64,000 bases of DNA, from positions 62,001 to 126,000 of the forward strand of contig CAMWGV010000001.1 of NCBI GenBank assembly GCA_947173945.1, written 5' to 3'. The notes beneath the pieces are model-generated. The model saw only the letters and a list, made by a program, of their open reading frames with translations, did no database searches and was not told where the DNA came from. Source of the DNA: an uncultured Lachnospiraceae bacterium (GTDB taxonomy: Bacteria > Bacillota > Clostridia > Lachnospirales > Lachnospiraceae). This document shows, piece by piece, positions 27,343-37,311 of this stretch. Made by a program: the position numbers and the translations under genes. Within the stretch, counting starts at the first letter, position 1. Every line of letters starts with the position of its first letter.

Positions 27343-27368
27343 TATGTTATTTTGATTTATACCGATAA
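27343..27368 (+). promoter_or_regulatory. Candidate sigma-28 promoter of flgM operon
   Basis: ACCGATAA (27361-27368) matches the sigma-28 -10 consensus (GCCGATAA). The -35 position at 15-base spacing reads TATG, a poor match to TAAA, so support is partial. Location after the terminator and before flgM fits. Confidence 0.5.
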
Positions 27369-27404
27369 ACTTATTGAGAGAAAAATTTTCAAGGAGGGAT
27401 TATT

Positions 27405-27695
27405 ATGCGAATTGGTACATATAACATGATTAGCCAGTTGTATGGAAACGGACCGGCTAAAAAATCAAATTCAGCAAATGGTACCAGCTATGCAAGCTTC
27501 AAGGATGAAGTTTCTTTTTCCAGCACTGGAAAGGACATGCAGGTTGCAAAGAATGCACTTGCAGCTACACCGGATGTGAGAGAGTCACTTGTGAATGACA
27601 TTAAGGCAAGGCTTGAGAATGGAACTTATGAAGTTAGCAGCGAGGATTTTGCGTCAAAGATTATGGAAGCTTTTTCTGCCAGAAAAGTATTTTAG
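27405..27695 (+). CDS. flgM: Anti-sigma-28 factor FlgM
   Basis: A 96-aa protein starting at ATG 27405 behind AGGAGG. The C-terminal part (VRESLVNDIKARLENGTYE followed by EDFASKIMEAF) is the conserved sigma-binding region of FlgM. It holds sigma-28 inactive until the hook is complete, then is secreted. First gene of the late flagellar operon. Confidence 0.9.
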   Translation: MRIGTYNMISQLYGNGPAKKSNSANGTSYASFKDEVSFSSTGKDMQVAKNALAATPDVRESLVNDIKARLENGTYEVSSEDFASKIMEAFSARKVF

Positions 27696-27704
27696 GAGTG
27701 TATT

Positions 27705-28238
27705 ATGGCAAGTTTGATTGAGAATTTAATTACTCAGATGAATGAGGAGTACGCTGTGTATGAAAAGCTTCTTGAGGCATCTTCTGAGAAAACATCGGCG
27801 ATAGTTTCGAACAATCTGGACCGCTTGAAGGCTGCTACAGATAAGGAGCAGTTTCTTGCAGACACGATAGCAGGGCTTGCAAATGCAAGACGTGAAACTA
27901 TGGACAATATCGCAATGGTGTTAAACAAAAGCAAAGAAGATCTTAAGATTACGGATGTTATCCAGTTTTTGGATACACAGCCTGAGTTCAGGGATCCTTT
28001 AGCGGCTATCAATGAAAAGCTTGCAAAGCTTGCCAGAAGGTTAAAGGAAGTAAACGTTCATAACCAAAATCTTATAATTGAGTCACTATCTATGATAGAG
28101 TACAACATTAATTTATTACAGAATTTGAACAGAGCACCGGAAACGGCAGAATATTCGAGAGATATGTTCAAAGGCCATGATGGTTATACAGGCAGTACGA
28201 CCGGGCCGGATGCAGGAAAATTTGACGCAAAACAGTAA
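27705..28238 (+). CDS. flgN: Flagellar chaperone FlgN
   Basis: A 177-aa helical protein; ATG 27705 lies behind TTAGGAG. It has the FlgN-type coiled coil (LIENLITQMNEEYAVYEKLL to about residue 140). FlgN chaperones FlgK and FlgL for export, and those genes follow directly. The C-terminal 30 residues are polar and unstructured. Sequence similarity in this family is low, so the call rests on position and helical form. Confidence 0.8.
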   Translation: MASLIENLITQMNEEYAVYEKLLEASSEKTSAIVSNNLDRLKAATDKEQFLADTIAGLANARRETMDNIAMVLNKSKEDLKITDVIQFLDTQPEFRDPLAAINEKLAKLARRLKEVNVHNQNLIIESLSMIEYNINLLQNLNRAPETAEYSRDMFKGHDGYTGSTTGPDAGKFDAKQ

Positions 28239-28251
28239 GGAGCAGTGAGCA

Positions 28252-30069
28252 ATGGGCGGAACTATGGGAAGGTTGTCAGTTGGAGTTACAGGATTGCAGA
28301 CGAATCAGTATGCACTTAACACAACGGCACACAACCTTATGAATACTCAGACAACAGGATATGGAAGACAGCAGGTTATGCTTACGGACAGAGCCTACAA
28401 TGTTGTAGGTAGGGATGGAACTATTGTTCAAAAGGTAGGACTTGGAGTTGTTACCGCAGAGCTTAAGCATGTAAGAGATAACTTTGCGGATTTAGCGTAT
28501 AGAGCTGAGTCGGGAAGATTGGATTATTACAAGGCTCAGTATGAGACTGTTGAGGAGGTTGAAAGCTATTTCGGAGAGCTTCAGGGACAGACCTTCAACA
28601 AAACAATGGAGAATTTGTGGGATGCCCTGCAGGAGATGCAGAAGGTGCCGAACAGTATCGTTACAAGAAGTTCGTTTATAGCAACAGCGCAGACATTTCT
28701 TGACAGAGTACAGATTATCAGAAACAGTCTTGTTACGTATCAGAGTAATTTGAATTTCGAAATTAAGAATCATGTATCACGTATAAATGAGCTTGCAAAG
28801 GATATATATGAGTTAAATGACAAAATTCTTGAAACAGAGGCTGCAAATATTGAAAATGCAAATGACTATCGTGATGCAAGAGATCTTGCAATAGATGAGT
28901 TGTCAGCACTTGTAAATACGGAAATTGTAGCAAGTAAGGATGGAACAGTTGAAGTATTTATTGAGGGAAAGTGCCTTGTTACAAAGGGTCACGTATATGA
29001 GCTTACAACCATGAGAGTAAGTGACAACGAAGTATATAAAAGAGATTATAATTTTGCCAGTGATGCGGCAGATTTTGTTATGCCTGTATGGGCTGATGAT
29101 ATGTCGGCACTGTTTAACATAAAGAAAATTCCGTCTACAGAGACGGAGAGTGATATAGGTGTTATCAAAGGATTGATGATGTCAAGAGGTTACTTCATAA
29201 GTAACTATACAGATGTTCCTGTAAAACCGCAAAGACCGGTGTCTGATGATTTTGATAATGATGCGGATTACCAGGCAGCTATGGCACAGTATATGACAGA
29301 TTCAAATCAGTACAGTAAGGATTTGGAATATTTTAATAAATTTGTAGAACCATACACGGTTACCAATCTTATGGCACAGTTTGATGTTCTTGTGCATGGT
29401 ATGGTACAGGGTATGAATGATGTTCTTTGCCCAAATAAAGAAGTAGAGCTTGCAGATGGAACCAAGATAAAAATTCTTGACGAGGAAGCAGCAGGAATCG
29501 GTATGGGTGAAGGAAATGAATATGCAGGAACAGAGTTATTTGTAAGAAAGAATACACCGAGATACACAACACAGACTATCACACTTGCAGATGGAACCAC
29601 TATGGAGGCTCAGGTTTACAATGAAGAGGATCCGGATGATTATTATTCACTGTACTCTACAGGAAATATAACCGTAAACATAGAGCTTACACAGGATCCG
29701 TCATTGTTACCGCTTTCAAGGCAGACAGGTGATGAGGCTCAAGAGGTTGTAGATAACCTTCTTAACCTTTGGAATAATAAATTTGCAACAGTAAGTCCTA
29801 ATTCGCTCGTTGAATGTAATTTCATGGATTACTATGCAGGCATGATGGAGGATTTATCTGACAGAGGTTATACAAATAAGAGTATGATGGAAACTCAGCA
29901 GCAGGCAGTCATAGATATAGACAATTATAGGCAGGAGGTTGTTGGAGTATCTTCAGATGAGGAGCTTTCCAACATGATTAAGTTCCAGCATGCATACAAC
30001 GCTGCATCAAGATATGTAAATACTGTATCAGAGATGATAGAGCATCTTATAAACAGATTGGGAGCTTAA
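28252..30069 (+). CDS. flgK: Flagellar hook-filament junction protein FlgK (first copy)
   Basis: A 605-aa protein starting at ATG 28252 behind AAGGAG. The N-terminus GVTGLQTNQYALNTTAHNL (read with the GYGRQQV that follows) and the C-terminus NMIKFQHAYNAASRYVNTVSEM are FlgK terminal helices. The middle contains a Pro/Asp-rich insert (VKPQRPVSDDFDNDADY, about residues 324-340). It forms HAP1 at the hook-filament junction. A second FlgK-type gene follows 23 bases later. Confidence 0.85.
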   Translation: MGGTMGRLSVGVTGLQTNQYALNTTAHNLMNTQTTGYGRQQVMLTDRAYNVVGRDGTIVQKVGLGVVTAELKHVRDNFADLAYRAESGRLDYYKAQYETVEEVESYFGELQGQTFNKTMENLWDALQEMQKVPNSIVTRSSFIATAQTFLDRVQIIRNSLVTYQSNLNFEIKNHVSRINELAKDIYELNDKILETEAANIENANDYRDARDLAIDELSALVNTEIVASKDGTVEVFIEGKCLVTKGHVYELTTMRVSDNEVYKRDYNFASDAADFVMPVWADDMSALFNIKKIPSTETESDIGVIKGLMMSRGYFISNYTDVPVKPQRPVSDDFDNDADYQAAMAQYMTDSNQYSKDLEYFNKFVEPYTVTNLMAQFDVLVHGMVQGMNDVLCPNKEVELADGTKIKILDEEAAGIGMGEGNEYAGTELFVRKNTPRYTTQTITLADGTTMEAQVYNEEDPDDYYSLYSTGNITVNIELTQDPSLLPLSRQTGDEAQEVVDNLLNLWNNKFATVSPNSLVECNFMDYYAGMMEDLSDRGYTNKSMMETQQQAVIDIDNYRQEVVGVSSDEELSNMIKFQHAYNAASRYVNTVSEMIEHLINRLGA

Positions 30070-30092
30070 AGAATCGAGAAGGGAGTGGTTAG

Positions 30093-31982
30093 ATGCCATC
30101 AACATTTTTAGGATTAAACACCGGACTTTCCGGACTTTCCTATTTTCAATCAGCACTGAATACAACTTCACACAATATATCGAATGCTAACACTACAGGA
30201 TATTCAAGACAGCAGATTCTGGCTACTGCATCAGATCCGTTAAGCTATAACCGGAGCTATGGTATGATGGGAACCGGTGTAAAAGGGGTTTCGATAGACA
30301 GACTCCGAGAGACTTTTTATGATAACAAATATTGGAATGTAAGCGGAAAAAGTTCGCAGTATAAGACGCAGTATGACAAACTTTACAATCTTGAAACATA
30401 TATGAATGAAATAGGAAGTGAGGCAGGTTACACAAAGTGGATGTCGTCCCTGTCAGATGCACTTCAGGATTTGGCAGGTAATCCGTCTGATTATACAACA
30501 AGAATTTCATTTACGCTTGGTGCGGATTCCTTTACTGATGTTGTTAATGAGCTTGCTACCAATTTCCAGAATGAGCAGAAATCTATAAATGACGAAATAG
30601 AGCTTATCATAAGCGATATCAATTCTCTTTCAAAGCAGATTTATGAGCTTACACAGCAGATAATAAATGTTGAGCTTAAGGGTGGTTCGGCAAATGATTT
30701 GAGGGACAAACGAGATGTTTGTATAGACAGACTTTCAGAATACGCAACAGTTGAAGTTGAGGAACATTCTATTATGTATGGCGTAGGTAAGGATTCTGTT
30801 CCTTCAAATGCAACAACAATGAGCGTTCGTCTAAACGGAGAGCTTTTGGTTGATGAGATGGAATACAAAGAGCTCAGGGTATCTCCGAGAGAACAGAAAT
30901 TAAATCAAAATGATGTAGACGGACTTGTAGATATATATTGGAAGTGTTCTGACGGAACTGCCGGTGATAAGTTCAATGTAACAAAATATACTGGACGTCT
31001 TGCAGGTCTTATTAATACAAGAGACGGAAATAACGGAGAGGTTTTTGCGGGAACCATTACATCAGTAAGTGAAAATCCTTCTACAGCAAAGATTGAGCTT
31101 CCAAAGGATGTACACATAAACGTGCTCAACATACCGGAGCAGGGAACAATCACATTAAACGGCAGAGCCTATTACTATGATGGATGGACTGCTGATTATG
31201 ACGAAAATGGATATTTGAATAACTTCGAGTTTCAGAATATGACCATGATGAACCAGAGTAATGTGGAAGTATCTGCATTGTTTCCTGACAACATGGTTGG
31301 ATATACAGGTAAAATCGGTGAAAGTAACAGGTTTAAAGGAATTCCTTATTATATGGCAAGGTTGAATGAACTTGTAAGAACGTTCTCCAAATATATGAAT
31401 GACCTTACCACAAAGCCATTGGATGACGGAAGATATCCTGTTGATGAAAACGGAGATCCGGGACTTGACATGTTTACTGCAGCACAGCCTACAGGCGATG
31501 ATTATGTTTTGGCAGGAACACTTGCCGGAACGGGAACCTTTACCGCAACAGAGTCAAGCTATTATAAGCTTACGGCACTCAATTGGGAGCTTAACAGCAG
31601 TTGGAAAAAGGATCCGAGCAAGGTTGTCGTATTCTACAACGACGATTATGCTCAGGGGAATATAGATCATAGGCCGGTTGTTGACAATATTATATTTGGT
31701 ATGACAGATTTTACCATGTTTGAGCAGGGCAGTGTATCACATTTCCTGCAGGCGGTAACTACAAATCTTGGCGTAGACATCAAGAAAATGGAAGTGTTTG
31801 AGGCAAACCAGGATGACATTAAATACACGATAGACAGCCAGAGGAAGTCGGTTTCCGGCGTAGATGAGAATGAGGAGGCATCTGACCTTGTGAAGTTCCA
31901 GAATCTTTATGACCTGGCTTCAAAGGTAATATCAGTATTGAATGAGGTCTACGACAAGCTTATTAACCAAACCGGAGTATAG
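30093..31982 (+). CDS. flgK: Second FlgK-type hook-associated protein
   Basis: A 629-aa protein starting at ATG 30093 behind GGGAGTGG. The N-terminal signature LSYFQSALNTTSHNISNAN followed by TTGYSRQQI and the C-terminal EEASDLVKFQNLYDLASKV are classic HAP1 termini. It is clearly paralogous to the preceding gene, but the central domains differ strongly. The two could form a two-layer junction, or one may have a different role; both are intact. Confidence 0.87.
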   Translation: MPSTFLGLNTGLSGLSYFQSALNTTSHNISNANTTGYSRQQILATASDPLSYNRSYGMMGTGVKGVSIDRLRETFYDNKYWNVSGKSSQYKTQYDKLYNLETYMNEIGSEAGYTKWMSSLSDALQDLAGNPSDYTTRISFTLGADSFTDVVNELATNFQNEQKSINDEIELIISDINSLSKQIYELTQQIINVELKGGSANDLRDKRDVCIDRLSEYATVEVEEHSIMYGVGKDSVPSNATTMSVRLNGELLVDEMEYKELRVSPREQKLNQNDVDGLVDIYWKCSDGTAGDKFNVTKYTGRLAGLINTRDGNNGEVFAGTITSVSENPSTAKIELPKDVHINVLNIPEQGTITLNGRAYYYDGWTADYDENGYLNNFEFQNMTMMNQSNVEVSALFPDNMVGYTGKIGESNRFKGIPYYMARLNELVRTFSKYMNDLTTKPLDDGRYPVDENGDPGLDMFTAAQPTGDDYVLAGTLAGTGTFTATESSYYKLTALNWELNSSWKKDPSKVVVFYNDDYAQGNIDHRPVVDNIIFGMTDFTMFEQGSVSHFLQAVTTNLGVDIKKMEVFEANQDDIKYTIDSQRKSVSGVDENEEASDLVKFQNLYDLASKVISVLNEVYDKLINQTGV

Positions 31983-32014
31983 GCAATCGCTACAAGAAGG
32001 AGGTAAACCCTAAA

Positions 32015-33544
32015 ATGAGAATAACGAATCAGATGATAACAGGAAACTCTCTCAGAAATATGCAGAAAAGTATGTCTGAGGTTAACAAAAGAACAGAGCA
32101 GTTAACAAGTGGAAAGAAAATAGCAAGAGCATCAGAGGATCCTGTAATTGCAATAAGGGCGCTCAAGCTTAGAACAACAGTTGACCAGCTTACGCAGTAT
32201 AAGGACAAAAATATTCCGGATGCAGAGTCGTGGTTTAAGATTACAACAACATCTCTTGATAACATAACTAACAGAATAAAGGGAATCAATGATTATTGTG
32301 TTCAGGGTTCAACGGACTCCTTCAGTACATCGGACAGAAGTGCTATTATTGATGGCTTAAAAGAGATTCGGGATATGATATATAGCGAGGGAAATTCAAC
32401 CTATGCAGGAAGATACATATTCTCAGGCTATAAAACAGACAGAAGTCTTGCATTTACGCGCACAGAGGATATTACAAAATATTCTTATGATATAACGCAG
32501 CATTTAAAGCCTACTGATTTAGACACGAAAAGAGTGGTATGGTCAGAGGTTGATTACACAAAGGTTGATGCATACATTAATGGAACGGAAACATATCAGC
32601 AGCCAAATCCGGAGATGGTATACAGACTTAATCTTGCATATGAGAACATTGATGACACAAATAATGCAGGAGACATGGTGCTTGATTTGAAGGCATTTGA
32701 TGCTGATGGAAACGAAATGGCACTTACAGGATTTGCACCAACAGTAAAGGAACTTGGTGATATCAAGACATATTATGAGGTTGGTCCGGATGATATAAAT
32801 ATTATTAAAGAAACCGGAGAAATTATATTTGGTGAGAATGTATATAATAAGTTGAAAATGGCTTCTGATATTCAGGTTTCCTATGCAAAGAAAAAGTTTC
32901 AGGCTGATGAATTGAGACCGGAGCACTACTTTGACTGTACCCAGTATACAGTGCAGACGGATGGTTCAATAAAAGAAACTGAATATAAGCTGTACGATGA
33001 AGGTCAGCCTATATATTATGAGGTTAATTTCAACCAGAGCCTTCAGGTAAATACAGAGGGTAACAAGATTATAAATTCAAAGGTTGGAAATGATATAAAT
33101 GATCTTATATATGCTCTTCAGGATCTGATGGATGCAGAGACAGCAAAGTCAAAACTTGAGGGTATGCTCAATGATGTACAGTATGCATCTGATGACGCTG
33201 CTGTTGCAAAGATAAATCAGCTGATTGCGGATGCTGATGTTGAGATTACAGTCAAGAGAGAGACAATGCAAAAGACATTCTCTGCAAATATAAAGAACTT
33301 CCAGGATTATATGTCACAGGTTGCAGCAATGGAATCAGATGTCGGAAGCCGTATGACTAAGCTTGATATGATTAAGGTAAGAGTAACAGAGCAGTATGAG
33401 GCATTTAAAGAGCTTAAGAGTATCAATGAGGATACGGAAACAGATTCTACAATCATAGATTTCAATGAGGCAGAGCTGGTATATGAATCAGCACTTGCTG
33501 CAACAGGAAGCATTATGAATAAGACTTTACTTGACTATATCTAA
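32015..33544 (+). CDS. flgL: Flagellar hook-associated protein FlgL
   Basis: A 509-aa protein starting at ATG 32015 behind AGGAGGT. The N-terminus MRITNQMITGNSLRNMQKS and C-terminus FNEAELVYESALAATGSIM are the flagellin-like terminal helices of HAP3. It is longer than the roughly 300-aa Bacillus protein, with an expanded variable centre. It links FlgK to the flagellin filament. Confidence 0.88.
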   Translation: MRITNQMITGNSLRNMQKSMSEVNKRTEQLTSGKKIARASEDPVIAIRALKLRTTVDQLTQYKDKNIPDAESWFKITTTSLDNITNRIKGINDYCVQGSTDSFSTSDRSAIIDGLKEIRDMIYSEGNSTYAGRYIFSGYKTDRSLAFTRTEDITKYSYDITQHLKPTDLDTKRVVWSEVDYTKVDAYINGTETYQQPNPEMVYRLNLAYENIDDTNNAGDMVLDLKAFDADGNEMALTGFAPTVKELGDIKTYYEVGPDDINIIKETGEIIFGENVYNKLKMASDIQVSYAKKKFQADELRPEHYFDCTQYTVQTDGSIKETEYKLYDEGQPIYYEVNFNQSLQVNTEGNKIINSKVGNDINDLIYALQDLMDAETAKSKLEGMLNDVQYASDDAAVAKINQLIADADVEITVKRETMQKTFSANIKNFQDYMSQVAAMESDVGSRMTKLDMIKVRVTEQYEAFKELKSINEDTETDSTIIDFNEAELVYESALAATGSIMNKTLLDYI

Positions 33545-33624
33545 AAATTTAGTCATAATATAATGAAACGAAAAACAATATAAACCTGCATGGTCTTGTG
33601 CGTGGTGAAAAGGAAGGTGCATAT

Positions 33625-34089
33625 ATGAAGGCGGAAACAAAATTTTTTGGAACAATAGACATTGAAGACGATAAAATAATACATTTCCCAAATGGTATCA
33701 TAGGATTTGATTATTTGAAAAACTTTGCCCTTATATTTGATTCGGAAAGAGAGGAACCATCGAAGATAAGCTGGTTGCAATCTATGGAAGAACCACTTAT
33801 GGTGTTACCGGTTATAAATCCTATTGATATAACGGAAAACTATAATCCGCTTATTGAGGATGAACTGATGAAAAATATCGGTAATCCGGCAGATGCAGAT
33901 ATACTTATACTTGTGTCCATGTCTATTCCGTCTGACCTTACGCAGATGACAGCAAATTTGAAGGGACCTTTCATTATTAACACTGTGAACAGAAATGCCA
34001 TGCAGGTTATTGTTGAAAATGAAGATTATGAAGTCAAGTATAACGTATATGATGCCATAGAGAGACTTAAGGCAAAGGAGAGTGAATAA
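33625..34089 (+). CDS. fliW: Flagellar assembly factor FliW
   Basis: A 154-aa protein; ATG 33625 lies behind AAGGAAGGTG. The conserved start IIHFPNGIIGFDYLKNFAL (near residue 17) and the NPIDI motif fit FliW. FliW binds CsrA when flagellin is low and releases it when flagellin accumulates, coupling flagellin translation to export. The csrA start codon is 2 bases after the fliW stop. Confidence 0.92.
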   Translation: MKAETKFFGTIDIEDDKIIHFPNGIIGFDYLKNFALIFDSEREEPSKISWLQSMEEPLMVLPVINPIDITENYNPLIEDELMKNIGNPADADILILVSMSIPSDLTQMTANLKGPFIINTVNRNAMQVIVENEDYEVKYNVYDAIERLKAKESE

Positions 34090-34090
34090 T

Positions 34091-34306
34091 ATGCTGGCAC
34101 TATCAAGAAAACAGGGCGAATCCATTATGGTAGGAAACGATATTGAGCTCACTGTCCTTGAGGTAAAGGGCGAACAGGTGAAGGTTGGCATATCTGCTCC
34201 GAAAAGCATTCCTGTGTACAGGAAAGAAATATATATGCAAATTCGCGAGGAAAATAAAGAAGCTGCACAAAATATTGATATAGAAAGCTTGAAGAAATTG
34301 CTTTAA
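34091..34306 (+). CDS. csrA: Carbon storage/translational regulator CsrA
   Basis: A 71-aa protein starting at ATG 34091 behind AAGGAG; the in-frame GTG three codons earlier is less likely. It has the canonical MLALSRKQGESIMVGNDIE, then VKVGISAPKSIPVYRKEIY. It is a dimeric RNA-binding protein that blocks Shine-Dalgarno sites of target messages. Its expected target here is the flagellin leader, which carries a matching GGA hairpin. Confidence 0.96.
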   Translation: MLALSRKQGESIMVGNDIELTVLEVKGEQVKVGISAPKSIPVYRKEIYMQIREENKEAAQNIDIESLKKLL

Positions 34307-34317
34307 AGGTGTAAACT

Positions 34318-34400
34318 ATTTGTATCGTCTTGACGATACACTAAATAGAGTATAAGCATTTAGCGTCCATAAGGTTAGTGTAGTTATATACTCGGACGCT
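34318..34400 (+). terminator. Two hairpins after csrA, the second terminator-like
   Basis: GTATCGT-CTTG-ACGATAC within TATTTG...CTAAATA forms a stem right after csrA (about 34318-34348). AGCGTCC (about 34358) pairs with GGACGCT followed by TTTTTG (about 34394). The second could end the fliW-csrA transcript. Confidence 0.5.
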
Positions 34401-34450
34401 TTTTGCTGTTGTTTACTAAATGTTTTAAAATCACATGGAGGTGTATGAAC

Positions 34451-34888
34451 ATGGCAAGAATTGATGGAATTTCTGGCAGTGCAGCAAGCACTATGAGCCA
34501 GACAACTAGCAGACCACAGAATAAGGAGATTCGTGTGTCTGATGCAGTACCAAGGGAGCAGATTAGGTTGGAAACACCTGTTGTTACTGCAACGGAAGGA
34601 AAGAGCGATTCCCAGACAAACGACAGGGAAGAACTTTTCGGAAAAAACGTCTCTCCTGAACAGGCAAAAGCAGCTGTTGAGGATTTGAACAAACAGGTAA
34701 AACAGCCAAGTATAATCAAACACACACAGCTAAGCTTTTCGTATCATGAGGAAACCAACAGAATCAGTATTACTGTGACAGACAGCGATACAGATGAGGT
34801 TATCAGAGAGATACCACCTGAGAAGGCGCTTGATATGCTTGCAAAGGCATGGGAGATAGCAGGTCTTTTGGTGGATGAGAAGAGATAG
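34451..34888 (+). CDS. flaG: FlaG-family protein
   Basis: A 145-aa protein; ATG 34451 is 9 bases after GGAGG, while the ATG at 34445 is too close. A Ser/Thr-rich disordered N-terminus is followed by the FlaG domain (LSFSYHEETNRISITVTDSD, then DEVIREIPPEKALDMLAKA). FlaG affects filament length in other bacteria. It lies just upstream of fliD, as in many Firmicutes (yvyC-fliD). Confidence 0.88.
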   Translation: MARIDGISGSAASTMSQTTSRPQNKEIRVSDAVPREQIRLETPVVTATEGKSDSQTNDREELFGKNVSPEQAKAAVEDLNKQVKQPSIIKHTQLSFSYHEETNRISITVTDSDTDEVIREIPPEKALDMLAKAWEIAGLLVDEKR

Positions 34889-34900
34889 GAGGGAAATCAA

Positions 34901-36862
34901 ATGGGAATGAGAATGACAGGCCTCATATCCGGTATGGATACTGAGAGCATGGTTAAGGAATTAGTAAGTGCCAGCTCAGGCAAGGTAGATAAAGTAAAAA
35001 AAGAAAAACAGGTTCTTCAGTGGAAGCAGGAGGCTTGGCAAGGCTTAAATACAAAGCTTTATGACTTCTTTAAAACAGAGGTTTCAGCACTCCGCCTTAC
35101 AACATCCTTTAAGGCAAAAAAGGCAACTTCAAATGATGAGTCTAAGGTTACTGTTAAGGCCGGTAACGCAGCAGCAAGCGGTTCACATCGTGTATCTGTT
35201 AAGCAGCTTGCGTCATCTGCATATCTTACGGGAGTAAACATTAAGTCTCGTGGAAACAATTACACTACATATGCAGAAGCTACAGCAAGCACTAAATTTG
35301 CTGATATGACAGACGAATTAGGCAACAATCTTGGTCTTACAGGACAGACTATAACAATAAAGGCAGGAAATGCCTTGTTAGATGATTTGACATTTGAGAT
35401 TGGTGGAACAGGCGAAAACGGTGTTGCAAGTCTTGAGGAGCTTAACCAGAAGCTTGCAGCTACATCAGGTTTTGAGAAGCTTACAGCAAGCTTTTCAGCG
35501 GGAAAGCTTACATTTACCAATGCATCTGCATCTAAAAATGAGGACGGAGTTACAATCGGTGAGATTTACACTGTAGAGAGTACTGCGTTTGGAATTTCTG
35601 GAGAAGTTGGATTTAAGTCTGACGAGGCTACAGGAGATAAAAATACTCTTGAAGGTAGTTTGGACCTTCGTTATGAGAAGAACTTCACAAGTAGCGATAT
35701 TAATAAGTTTACAAAGCTTGCAGACATTGGAATCAATGTAGGAACAAGCTTCACAGTAAATGGCAAGGATTTTGTTGTAGATAAGGACACTACAGTTTCT
35801 GATTTCGTTGAAGGACTTTCCAAGCTGGGAGTTTCAGCAAGCTTTGATGAGAAGCAGGGAAGGTTTTATATCAATTCTGCCGAAACTGGCGTAGACTATA
35901 ATTTTGATTTGACTTCTTCCGACAGCAATGCCCTTGATATACTTGGTCTTAGTGTTGCTGCTGGAGCAACAAAGGTAGAGGCACAGGATGCCATTATCGA
36001 TTACAATGGGGTTGAGTATATTGGAAGCAGCAACACATTTGAGTTAAATGGACTTACCATTACTGCGAAAGGTGTTACAGGCACATATGATGCAGCAACA
36101 GGTAAGCTTACAAATGATTCTCCTATCAATATTGAGGTGGAGAATGATGTAGATAGTATGTATGATACTATCAAGAACTTCGTTAAGAAATATAATGAGC
36201 TTGTAGATGAGATGAATACACTCTACAGCGAAAAGAAGTCTGAATATGAGCCTCTTACTGAGGAGGAAAAGAGACAGCTTTCAGATACAGAGGTAGAAAA
36301 GTGGGAAAAGCAAGCTAAGGTAGGTCTTCTGAGGAGAGATGAGACCATAGATAAACTCCTTTCTTCTATGAGAAATATCTTAAATAAGGCTATTACAGTA
36401 ACTGATAAGGATGGAAATGAGAAGGTCTTTAACCTTGCTTCCCTTGGAATCGTTACAGGCGATTGGACAGAAAAAGGAAAACTTCATATTTTGGGAGATC
36501 CGGATGATGCTGAATATGCGGCACAGGATAATAAGCTTAAAGAAGCACTCTCAACAAATCCGGAGATATTCTCGCAGGTATTTGTAGGGGATAAGGAAAA
36601 TCCGGGATTTGGAACACAGCTTTATAATTCTTTGCAGACTGCCATGAAACGTACAGACTACAGCCGTTCCTTGACATTCTATAACGATATCTCTCTTGAA
36701 GATGAGGTTAAGGATAAGGATACTGAGATTGACAAGTGGGAACAGAAGCTTAAGGATTTGGAAGATAAGTATTATAAGCAGTTTGCTGCTATGGAAAAAG
36801 CAATGGCTTCTCTTCAGTCACAGCAAACATACCTTGCACAGCTTATGGGTTCTGCTTCATAG
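34901..36862 (+). CDS. fliD: Flagellar cap protein FliD
   Basis: A 653-aa protein starting at ATG 34901 behind GGAGGGA. The N-terminal FliD domain starts MGMRMTGLISGMDTESMVK, followed by LVSASSGKVDKVKKEKQVLQ. The C-terminal FliD region includes NFVKKYNELVDEMNTLYSEK and ends in a long coiled coil (KQFAAMEKAMASLQSQQTYL). It caps the filament tip and folds incoming flagellin. The fliS chaperone gene follows. Confidence 0.93.
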   Translation: MGMRMTGLISGMDTESMVKELVSASSGKVDKVKKEKQVLQWKQEAWQGLNTKLYDFFKTEVSALRLTTSFKAKKATSNDESKVTVKAGNAAASGSHRVSVKQLASSAYLTGVNIKSRGNNYTTYAEATASTKFADMTDELGNNLGLTGQTITIKAGNALLDDLTFEIGGTGENGVASLEELNQKLAATSGFEKLTASFSAGKLTFTNASASKNEDGVTIGEIYTVESTAFGISGEVGFKSDEATGDKNTLEGSLDLRYEKNFTSSDINKFTKLADIGINVGTSFTVNGKDFVVDKDTTVSDFVEGLSKLGVSASFDEKQGRFYINSAETGVDYNFDLTSSDSNALDILGLSVAAGATKVEAQDAIIDYNGVEYIGSSNTFELNGLTITAKGVTGTYDAATGKLTNDSPINIEVENDVDSMYDTIKNFVKKYNELVDEMNTLYSEKKSEYEPLTEEEKRQLSDTEVEKWEKQAKVGLLRRDETIDKLLSSMRNILNKAITVTDKDGNEKVFNLASLGIVTGDWTEKGKLHILGDPDDAEYAAQDNKLKEALSTNPEIFSQVFVGDKENPGFGTQLYNSLQTAMKRTDYSRSLTFYNDISLEDEVKDKDTEIDKWEQKLKDLEDKYYKQFAAMEKAMASLQSQQTYLAQLMGSAS

Positions 36863-36888
36863 ACAAGAGATTAGGAGGCTAATTTGTT

Positions 36889-37275
36889 ATGGCATATAAT
36901 AATGCGGCAAAGACATATGGCACCAATAGGATTGCAACAGCATCACCGGCTGAGCTTACGCTTATGCTTTATGATGGAGCGGTGAAATTCTGCAATATAG
37001 CAGTTGCTTCTTTGGAAAAGAAAGATTTTGAAACTACAAATACTAATATCCAGAAGAGTCGGAACATTATTGTAGAATTGAACACAACATTGGATCATAA
37101 GTATGCTGTGGCAGAGGATTTTAAGCGTATGTATGATTATATATATGCCCTTTTGGTTGAGGCAAATATGAACAAGGACATGGAAATGCTGCAAAGAGCA
37201 CTTGATGAGATACGTGGTATGCGTGACTTGTGGAAGGAAGTTATGGCAAAGGCAAAGGTAAAGGAACAAAAGTAG
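36889..37275 (+). CDS. fliS: Flagellin export chaperone FliS
   Basis: A 128-aa helical protein; ATG 36889 lies behind TTAGGAGG. It has the typical NAAKTYGTNRIATASPAELT and MLYDGAVKFCNIA of FliS. It binds the flagellin C-terminus and prevents premature assembly. Confidence 0.95.
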   Translation: MAYNNAAKTYGTNRIATASPAELTLMLYDGAVKFCNIAVASLEKKDFETTNTNIQKSRNIIVELNTTLDHKYAVAEDFKRMYDYIYALLVEANMNKDMEMLQRALDEIRGMRDLWKEVMAKAKVKEQK

Positions 37276-37311
37276 ATTTAATGTAAGTATGTGTGGAGAG
37301 CGAGGGGCATT

